In this document: positions 1 to 4,575 of the stretch, in pieces
Layout of the letters: each line of letters begins with the position of its first letter
Position numbering within the stretch: the stretch's first letter is position 1
Source of the DNA: Microcaldota archaeon
GTDB lineage: Archaea > Micrarchaeota > Micrarchaeia > Micrarchaeales > Micrarchaeaceae
Reading direction: 5' to 3'
Assembly: GCA_021851535.1 (NCBI GenBank)
Contig: JAJZDT010000156.1
Location: 1-7,298 of the forward strand
DNA length: 7,298 bases
Notes under the pieces: model-generated
Seen by the model: only the letters and a program-made list of their open reading frames with translations
Database searches by the model: none
What the model was told of the DNA's origin: nothing
Made by a program: the position numbers and the translations under genes

Positions 1-429
1 TACATTAATACTTTTTGGATATGCAACTAAAAGAGCACTTACATCCACGTAATTATCAAGTTTACCTTTTATTTCCTCTAATTTTGATTCATCAAACTTT
101 ATTTTTTTTATATGAAGTTTCTCTGCTATTTTCTTATCATATATCTCTGTAGTACTTTGTATATATCCAGTAAATTTATTTTTTGAATATAAACGCATCC
201 CATACAATTCAATTTCTGGAATTTCTACTATAGTGCATGCACGCTCCACTTCTTGTTGTTTTGATGGAGCTTCAGAGTCATCTATCACTGTAATATTTGT
301 CATCCCAACCTTAAATCCAACAAAATTGGTTATTTTCGGTATCTGTGATCTTTGCATGTACGAGCGTACTCTAGGCATGCGCTTCTGTGCGCGCCTGTGC
401 GGCCAATATTGACGTGAACCTCTAGTCAT
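1..429 (-). CDS. rpl3: Large-subunit ribosomal protein uL3 (L3p), N-terminal part, cut by the window edge
   Basis: Structural protein of the large ribosomal subunit; uL3 binds 23S rRNA and reaches toward the peptidyl-transferase centre. The frame is open from ATG at 429 to the left edge, giving 143 residues of a family that is about 330-360 residues long in archaea. The archaeal signature is clear: a basic N-terminus (MTRGSRQYWPHRRAQKR), PRVRS at residues 19-23, then the family hallmark GFKVGMT at 38-44 followed by a hydrophobic strand and an acidic turn (VIDD). The ATG at 429 is chosen because the protein then begins like other archaeal uL3 proteins; only a weak GTG-containing Shine-Dalgarno precedes it. 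It lies 96 nt downstream of the Pcc1-like gene on the same strand. That gap holds two TATA-like boxes, so it may have its own promoter. uL3 normally heads the L3-L4-L23-L2 cluster, whose remainder should lie to the left. Confidence 0.95.
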   Translation of the reverse strand, partial: MTRGSRQYWPHRRAQKRMPRVRSYMQRSQIPKITNFVGFKVGMTNITVIDDSEAPSKQQEVERACTIVEIPEIELYGMRLYSKNKFTGYIQSTTEIYDKKIAEKLHIKKIKFDESKLEEIKGKLDNYVDVSALLVAYPKSINV

Positions 430-455
430 ATTAAAACACTTCAGAATTCAAACTT

Positions 456-517
456 CTTTTATAACAGGTATAAGAGAGTTAAGTATTGCTATTATTTTAG
501 TATGCATATTTATATAA
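456..517 (-). promoter_or_regulatory. Candidate TATA boxes for uL3
   Basis: On the minus strand the gap between the Pcc1-like gene and uL3 contains TTATATAAA (509-517) and TTATAAAAG (456-464). The second is centred about 31 nt before the uL3 ATG, a fitting distance for an archaeal promoter with a very short leader. The first would give a leader of roughly 55 nt. Both are AT-rich matches in an AT-rich genome, so this is suggestive only. Confidence 0.4.
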
Positions 518-525
518 TTTTACTT

Positions 526-765
526 TTATTGTTTTTTGTGGAACTTCACCGAGATGGAGTCTTCTATAACCTTTACATCACGCATAATTGAATTAATTGA
601 CGCCCTTAACGCAGTTATGTCCTTTGCTCTTACATTGAAAAAAGCAATTAAACTGCTTTCTTTTATTCTTGTAATACTGCGTTGATTCTGATATTTATTT
701 ATGATTTGATTATACTTAATGTTTTCTTTTTTTCTAATTTTTATAATTGCTTGATAATTGTACAT
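526..765 (-). CDS. pcc1: KEOPS complex subunit Pcc1-like protein
   Basis: Probable Pcc1, the small dimerising subunit of KEOPS. This complex installs N6-threonylcarbamoyladenosine at position 37 of ANN-decoding tRNAs in the cytoplasm; Pcc1 binds the catalytic subunit Kae1. The product is 79 residues, the usual size of archaeal Pcc1. After a lysine- and asparagine-rich N-terminal half it carries the family signature at 46-59, with R46-A47, D49, T51-A52-L53-R54-A55 and N58-S59, and then an amphipathic segment (MRDVKVIEDSISV). The first half is poorly conserved, so the call rests mainly on this motif. The start ATG lies 2 nt after the eL15 stop, with no Shine-Dalgarno visible, which suggests translational coupling in an eL15-pcc1 transcript. 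A remote homologue of the same fold outside KEOPS cannot be excluded. Confidence 0.85.
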   Translation of the reverse strand: MYNYQAIIKIRKKENIKYNQIINKYQNQRSITRIKESSLIAFFNVRAKDITALRASINSIMRDVKVIEDSISVKFHKKQ

Positions 766-767
766 AA

Positions 768-1277
768 TTATTTTATATATCTGTGTTTTATACCGACATG
801 TGTTGTTGATCTAAATGCTCTTCCCTTTTGAGATACGATAGGGAGATAATTTTTATCTGCTATAATGTTAGGGTTGTTTTTTTCCAACATAATTACCTCA
901 TAGAATGTTTCCGATCCTGCTTGACCCACAAAATATGAATTTAATACTTCACAATTAATAAATTTGCGTGCGGCTCGCCCCTCTGCTATTGCGCGTGTTG
1001 ATGTCGCGCGAGAATAGAACTTTCCGCTCTTTGAAGGCTTTCTTCCACCATCAAAGTGTTTTCTTTTTTTCTTTCCACCAACAACTTTAACACGAAGCAT
1101 TATAACACCTGGTTTTGCTTTATAACCAAGAGATCTTGCCCGTGGTATATTTGTTGGTTTATTTATTTTTGATACAGTAGGCTCTGTGCGCCATTGATAT
1201 ATTCTATCCTTATAAATATTACTTCTTGATTTATAACCTTCACGTATACTTTTTTTCATTTCTTTATAATATCCCAT
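768..1277 (-). CDS. rpl15e: Large-subunit ribosomal protein eL15 (L15e)
   Basis: Ribosomal protein of the archaeal/eukaryotic large subunit, with no bacterial orthologue; it packs into 23S rRNA. With the ATG at 1277 it has 169 residues. Family landmarks in order: an N-terminal helix (EMKKSIREGYKS), YQWRTEP at 27-33, RARSLGYKAKPGV at 46-58, the basic loop GGKKKRKHFDGGRKPSK, EVLNSYFVG at 110-118, and YEVIML at 126-131. A GTG nine bases upstream in frame (1284-1286) would add three residues. I prefer the ATG because this GTG is part of GTGAT, which looks like the Shine-Dalgarno (spacing 4 nt), and because homologues start at this helix. Archaeal eL15 is usually about 190-200 residues; this one ends soon after GRAFRSTTHVGIKHR and lacks most of the basic C-terminal tail. 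First gene of the run to Pcc1 and uL3. Confidence 0.95.
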   Translation of the reverse strand: MGYYKEMKKSIREGYKSRSNIYKDRIYQWRTEPTVSKINKPTNIPRARSLGYKAKPGVIMLRVKVVGGKKKRKHFDGGRKPSKSGKFYSRATSTRAIAEGRAARKFINCEVLNSYFVGQAGSETFYEVIMLEKNNPNIIADKNYLPIVSQKGRAFRSTTHVGIKHRYIK

Positions 1278-1278
1278 T

Positions 1279-1286
1279 GTAATCAC
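1279..1286 (-). promoter_or_regulatory. Shine-Dalgarno that decides the eL15 start
   Basis: The minus strand reads GTGATTACAATG. GTGAT is complementary to the ATCAC near the 3' end of archaeal 16S rRNA and sits 4 nt before the ATG at 1277. The same element precedes the membrane-protein gene (GTGAT, 2969-2973) and the surface-protein gene (GTGA, 3378-3381). The in-frame GTG is therefore better read as a ribosome-binding site than as an initiator. Confidence 0.6.
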
Positions 1287-1314
1287 GTAAAAAAGACATC
1301 TTCTTTGCAGTCGC

Positions 1315-1335
1315 CTATACCTTATTACGGTATAG
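1315..1335. repeat. Short inverted repeat between the transporter gene and eL15
   Basis: CTATACC and GGTATAG form a perfect 7-bp inverted repeat around a 7-nt spacer. It lies within the 91-base gap between the transporter stop (1369) and the eL15 ATG (1277). On the minus strand a run of six T follows 20 nt later (1289-1294), so it could be a weak terminator for the transporter, an operator, or part of the eL15 promoter. The sequence does not decide between these. An AT-only palindrome (ATATTAATAT, 1350-1359) lies just upstream. Confidence 0.3.
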
Positions 1336-1368
1336 TATTTGCATACATAATATTAATATGTTTTCTGA

Positions 1369-2811
1369 TTATATGTTAATACTTCCCTTTACCGATTCTA
1401 CATGCTGCGCAAATCTATTCTCCTTTCCTCTTGTAAGAGATAGAAGCCCAGCAACGATAAGTATTATGATTAAGCCTAGCAGAGCAGCATGCATGCTTGA
1501 TACAAATGCGCCCGCTGCACTCTGCCCTATCTTTGATGTGCCCACGAAAATCTGAAATGCTAGAGTACGTGGTATAACAAAAGACATTATCAAAAAGATG
1601 ACTACAAAACTAAGTATGAATCCTACAGAACTCATAAGTCTAAGAAGGCCAAATGCGCTTCCTCTTGACTTAGGATCCGCATTTGACATTGCAGCACTGC
1701 TATTTGCTGGGAAGAACATTGAACTACCTATTCCAGACAGTATAGTCCCTATAATCACTGTGTAAAGGGAGGTTTGCAAACCTAATGTGTAGTATACTAG
1801 AATACCTATAATCATCATAAGTATGCCTATAGTTGCCAATATACGCGCACCGAACTTGTCTGAATACTTTCCCATAAATGGTGCTAATATTCCACCCACA
1901 ACATAACCAGGTATTAACAGAAGAGAGGCGTTTAATGGTGATAACCCTCTTACACCTTGTAAATACATGATAACAAGAAATACCGCGCCTATATAACCCA
2001 TACCCTGCATTAAAGAAGCAAACACAGAGTTTCTAAATATTTTATTTGTTTTTATAGTATGTAAATTTATCACAGGGGATTTCTTTTTTGAATCTGTAAT
2101 AAAGAAAATTACCAGTAAGGCGATACCTAACGCAAAAATTTCTATATTTGTAAGTGATGTACCTACAGAAGCCACTTCAAGTGCACCGAATGCGGCAATC
2201 GCAATACCTGCACCGAAAATTACCATACCAACAAGATCTAAATCTTCCTTATGTTTTATATTATCGCGTATATACTTCATTCCTAAAATAACAGCAATAA
2301 TTCCTATAGGCACATTAATGAAGAATATGTAGTTATACCCTAAAAAGGTTGTAATAATACCACCAAGTACAATTCCTAAAATTGATCCCACATTCCAACC
2401 AAGTCCAGTATAACCGTATGCTTTACCTATGTTGTGCTTTTCAAATAAATCTGCAATGATTGCACCACTATTTGATTGCATCATTGCACCGCCGATGGCT
2501 TGAATAATTCTAAAAACTATCAACAAAATATCTGTTGTTGCAATACCACATAGAAATGATGCAATGGTAAATATAGCAAACCCCATATTGAATATTTTGC
2601 TTCTCCCGTATATATCACCTATTTTGCCAAATTGTGTTGCGGTTATGGCACTTACAAGAAGATATACGATGATAACCCATATCATAACAGATATGCTTGA
2701 ATGTAATGCACTAATCATTGCTGGAAATGCTAGTAATACTATAGTCGAATCTATAGATACCATTAATATTCCGATTATTATTATGCCCAATATGATATTC
2801 TTATGATCCAT
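1369..2811 (-). CDS. DHA2-family (EmrB/QacA-like) MFS transporter, probable drug/H+ antiporter
   Basis: Integral membrane protein of 480 residues, the usual size for 14-helix DHA2 exporters that expel toxic compounds in exchange for protons. About 14 hydrophobic segments can be counted: roughly 5-27, 41-60, 72-91, 95-115, 130-151, 159-178, 192-212, 223-239, 261-283, 293-313, 324-342, 348-370, 387-411 and 440-462. Motifs: D1-like DSTIVLLAFP with D21 in helix 1, motif A GKIGDIYGRS at 62-71, motif B arginine R101 in FRIIQAIGGAM, and NVPIG at 166-170. A second motif-A-like loop, GKYSDKFGAR, lies at 314-323 in the second half. In motif C, the antiporter motif, both usual prolines are replaced (GSILGIVLGG). 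The ATG at 2811 has TGAT 4 nt upstream and puts helix 1 at the N-terminus. It is read divergently from the membrane/surface pair and precedes eL15 on the same strand. The substrate cannot be predicted. Confidence 0.93.
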   Translation of the reverse strand: MDHKNIILGIIIIGILMVSIDSTIVLLAFPAMISALHSSISVMIWVIIVYLLVSAITATQFGKIGDIYGRSKIFNMGFAIFTIASFLCGIATTDILLIVFRIIQAIGGAMMQSNSGAIIADLFEKHNIGKAYGYTGLGWNVGSILGIVLGGIITTFLGYNYIFFINVPIGIIAVILGMKYIRDNIKHKEDLDLVGMVIFGAGIAIAAFGALEVASVGTSLTNIEIFALGIALLVIFFITDSKKKSPVINLHTIKTNKIFRNSVFASLMQGMGYIGAVFLVIMYLQGVRGLSPLNASLLLIPGYVVGGILAPFMGKYSDKFGARILATIGILMMIIGILVYYTLGLQTSLYTVIIGTILSGIGSSMFFPANSSAAMSNADPKSRGSAFGLLRLMSSVGFILSFVVIFLIMSFVIPRTLAFQIFVGTSKIGQSAAGAFVSSMHAALLGLIIILIVAGLLSLTRGKENRFAQHVESVKGSINI

Positions 2812-2835
2812 GCAAATCAGCTGAAATTTAGTATG

Positions 2836-2844
2836 ATATAATTT
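2836..2844 (-). promoter_or_regulatory. Candidate TATA box for the MFS transporter
   Basis: The minus strand carries AAATTATAT centred about 29 nt before the transporter ATG, the expected place for an archaeal TATA box on a nearly leaderless transcript. The whole divergent region is AT-rich, so the match could be chance. Confidence 0.4.
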
Positions 2845-2921
2845 ACTGCATTTAATAATTATTGCTTATTTTTTTTGTAAATATGTAAATTTTGTGTACT
2901 TATTAAACTTCTAGATTTTGT

Positions 2922-2945
2922 ATTTTTTAACAAACGTTAAAAAAT
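2922..2945. promoter_or_regulatory. Perfect 10-bp inverted repeat in the divergent promoter region
   Basis: ATTTTTTAAC and GTTAAAAAAT form a perfect inverted repeat around a 4-nt centre (AAAC). Its right arm includes TTAAAAAAT, a good TATA-like element centred about 36 nt before the ATG at 2977. That would place transcription start near 2967, just before the GTGAT ribosome-binding site. The symmetry suggests either an operator that overlaps the promoter or a symmetric promoter element. It could control the plus-strand pair, the divergent transporter, or both. Confidence 0.45.
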
Positions 2946-2976
2946 CTTTACTGTATGGTATAGGTAGTGTGATATT

Positions 2977-3372
2977 ATGGCAAAGAAGATGATAAAAAAG
3001 AGATCTTTTATCAGTTTATGGATAGGTATTATAGGTGGAGCGTTTATAGTTATCTCTGGATTTGCTATTGCGAATTTTGGTGGTAACGTACTACCACTAA
3101 CAGTGGATATGTTTGGGGTAATAAATAATGCCCCTATTACGCCAAACACTGGTCTTTTTGTACCTATAGGGCTTTTCGGTATGTTATCAGGTATTATCAT
3201 AATAATAAGCGCAGTTATGCTCAACAAAACAAATAATAGAACATTATCTTCTTTTTGGAGCACGCTTATTATTTTCTTTGCAGCACTTAGTTTGGTTAAT
3301 GCTGCTGGTGGATTTTTGATTGGTTTCTTTCTTGCGCTCTTTGGAGGCATTATGGGTTTAGGCAGAGAATAA
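2977..3372 (+). CDS. Small multi-helix membrane protein of unknown function
   Basis: I do not recognise a family. The 131-residue product starts with a basic stretch (MAKKMIKKRS), then has hydrophobic segments at about 12-32, 61-82, 91-109 and 110-127, rich in Gly and Ile. This gives three or four membrane helices, with a roughly 28-residue loop (33-60) between the first two. By the positive-inside rule the N-terminus is probably cytoplasmic and that loop external. The last segment ends in LALFGGIMGLGRE, a glycine-rich pattern common in small archaeal membrane proteins but not diagnostic. The ATG at 2977 has GTGAT 3 nt upstream. The stop is 15 nt before the surface-protein ATG and that gap holds only its ribosome-binding site, so the two are almost certainly co-transcribed and may work together. 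The opposite strand is open for 137 codons over 2937-3350, but that reading lacks a plausible protein character. Confidence 0.8.
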   Translation: MAKKMIKKRSFISLWIGIIGGAFIVISGFAIANFGGNVLPLTVDMFGVINNAPITPNTGLFVPIGLFGMLSGIIIIISAVMLNKTNNRTLSSFWSTLIIFFAALSLVNAAGGFLIGFFLALFGGIMGLGRE

Positions 3373-3387
3373 AATAAGTGAGTTATA

Positions 3388-4575
3388 ATGCGCTATTTAT
3401 ATATTTTTATTTTATTTGGGTTATTTTTAGGTATTAATTTTGGGGCGCCCTTAGGCTATTCACACATTAATGTGAGCACTCAGATACCCATTATACCTGT
3501 AGGTGGAAATAATACATTAAATTATTCAGTCAACCTCACATCAGGAGTTGGGTTTTTAACCAGTATTAATATATCAAATCAGGGTGCGCTTGCAGCTCAA
3601 GGAATTAAAGTTGTAATTAGTAATGTAAGTGGAGAGCCGCCTTTTTTCGGAGTAATGAATATATATGCAAAATCCAATACAACCCCAGGACCGTATATAA
3701 TAAATCTGAGTGCTAATGGGGGCGATCCGACAATCAATAAAACAGAAATTTATGTAAATATTGTATCGTTTAAGCAGTCAGCAAATACGACAACCATATT
3801 GAATAATATACCAACTTTTATTGTTAAGTACAATCAAAGTATAAGGGTTTTTGACGCATCTGGAGCTAGTCTTTCGGTTGGTGGAGTGGTAAAAACAACA
3901 ATACCCCCAGGCACTGATGTTTTAATAAATGGGTATTTGTATGACACATATAACGTATCATTATATTGGCTTGAGCCTAAATACATTACAGGTCCAAATA
4001 ATAATGGGTTGCCAGCAGGCGCGTTTGGAATTGCAGTTAACGGACAAATAGACCCTTCGATACTCTTTGTTAATGCCCAGAATAAAACAATGCCTATAGA
4101 CACAATAGTGTATGGAGCAAGAAATGATACCAGTTGGGGATATATAGGTGGTGGATGGTATGGAAATAATACTTATGTAGGTGGGGGATATTCGACTCAG
4201 GATAATTGGAGTATAAAAGGTCAAAACATTGAGAATAATCAGTTTAACAGCCCGATTATACATGTATTGATTCCATACAATAATAAATTTTCTAATATAA
4301 CAACAGTTACTACAACATCGTCTACAACTACAATACCCAATAGTACTATAACAAACCAAACAATAACTAATATTTTAAATACAACATCCACAATATACGG
4401 ATCAAATACCACAGTACCACAAAATAGTATCTTAATACCAAATAGCAGTTATAATGTATCAACAGCGCACCAACAATCGTCTGGCGCTTCTGGGACATTT
4501 ATCATTATTGTAATTATAATTGCGATTGGAGCCATAATCATATTATATCTTAGAATGCGTACCCAGCGTACCTGA
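3388..4575 (+). CDS. Secreted, membrane-anchored, sequon-rich surface protein
   Basis: No known family is certain. The 395-residue product has an N-terminal signal peptide (hydrophobic core about 4-17) and an external part to about residue 369. A C-terminal transmembrane segment follows (about 371-387, mostly Ile), ending in a short basic cytoplasmic tail (RMRTQRT), so it should be a type I anchored surface protein. Residues about 25-128 read like a beta-sandwich of the kind found in archaeal envelope proteins (alternating strands, NISNQGALAAQGIKV, then TPGPYIINLSANGGDP); this is inference. Residues 250-268 are Gly/Tyr-rich. Residues about 303-368 form a Thr/Ser/Asn stalk. I count 23 N-X-S/T sequons across the exposed part, fitting heavy N-glycosylation. 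GTGA lies 6 nt before the ATG. It is second in a pair with the small membrane protein, and its last 26 bases overlap the end of the H+-ATPase gene on the other strand. Confidence 0.85.
   Translation: MRYLYIFILFGLFLGINFGAPLGYSHINVSTQIPIIPVGGNNTLNYSVNLTSGVGFLTSINISNQGALAAQGIKVVISNVSGEPPFFGVMNIYAKSNTTPGPYIINLSANGGDPTINKTEIYVNIVSFKQSANTTTILNNIPTFIVKYNQSIRVFDASGASLSVGGVVKTTIPPGTDVLINGYLYDTYNVSLYWLEPKYITGPNNNGLPAGAFGIAVNGQIDPSILFVNAQNKTMPIDTIVYGARNDTSWGYIGGGWYGNNTYVGGGYSTQDNWSIKGQNIENNQFNSPIIHVLIPYNNKFSNITTVTTTSSTTTIPNSTITNQTITNILNTTSTIYGSNTTVPQNSILIPNSSYNVSTAHQQSSGASGTFIIIVIIIAIGAIIILYLRMRTQRT

Noticed and set aside
1486..1497. Perfect 12-bp palindrome AGCATGCATGCT
   Set aside because: It lies in the transporter coding sequence where Ser-Met-His-Ala codons explain it; no regulatory context.
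1358..1555. Plus-strand 65-codon frame at the end of the transporter gene
   Set aside because: Antisense to the conserved transporter frame, with no ribosome-binding site and no recognisable product.
2564..2806. Plus-strand 80-codon frame at the start of the transporter gene
   Set aside because: Reverse reading of Ile/Val-rich helix codons, which often leaves antisense frames open; no independent support.
2937..3350. Minus-strand open frame of 137 codons opposite the small membrane protein
   Set aside because: Its product is Pro/Ile-rich without a protein-like pattern, it is antisense to a frame with clear membrane helices and a good ribosome-binding site, and it would read across the divergent promoter region.
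3834..4359. Two minus-strand open frames inside the surface-protein gene
   Set aside because: They are antisense to a frame with signal peptide, sequons and anchor. Their Cys/Tyr/Ile-rich products look like reverse readings of Asn/Thr codons.
4295..4400. Possible tandem DNA repeat in the Thr-rich stalk
   Set aside because: The stretch is low-complexity (ACA/ACT codons) but I see no repeating unit of constant length.
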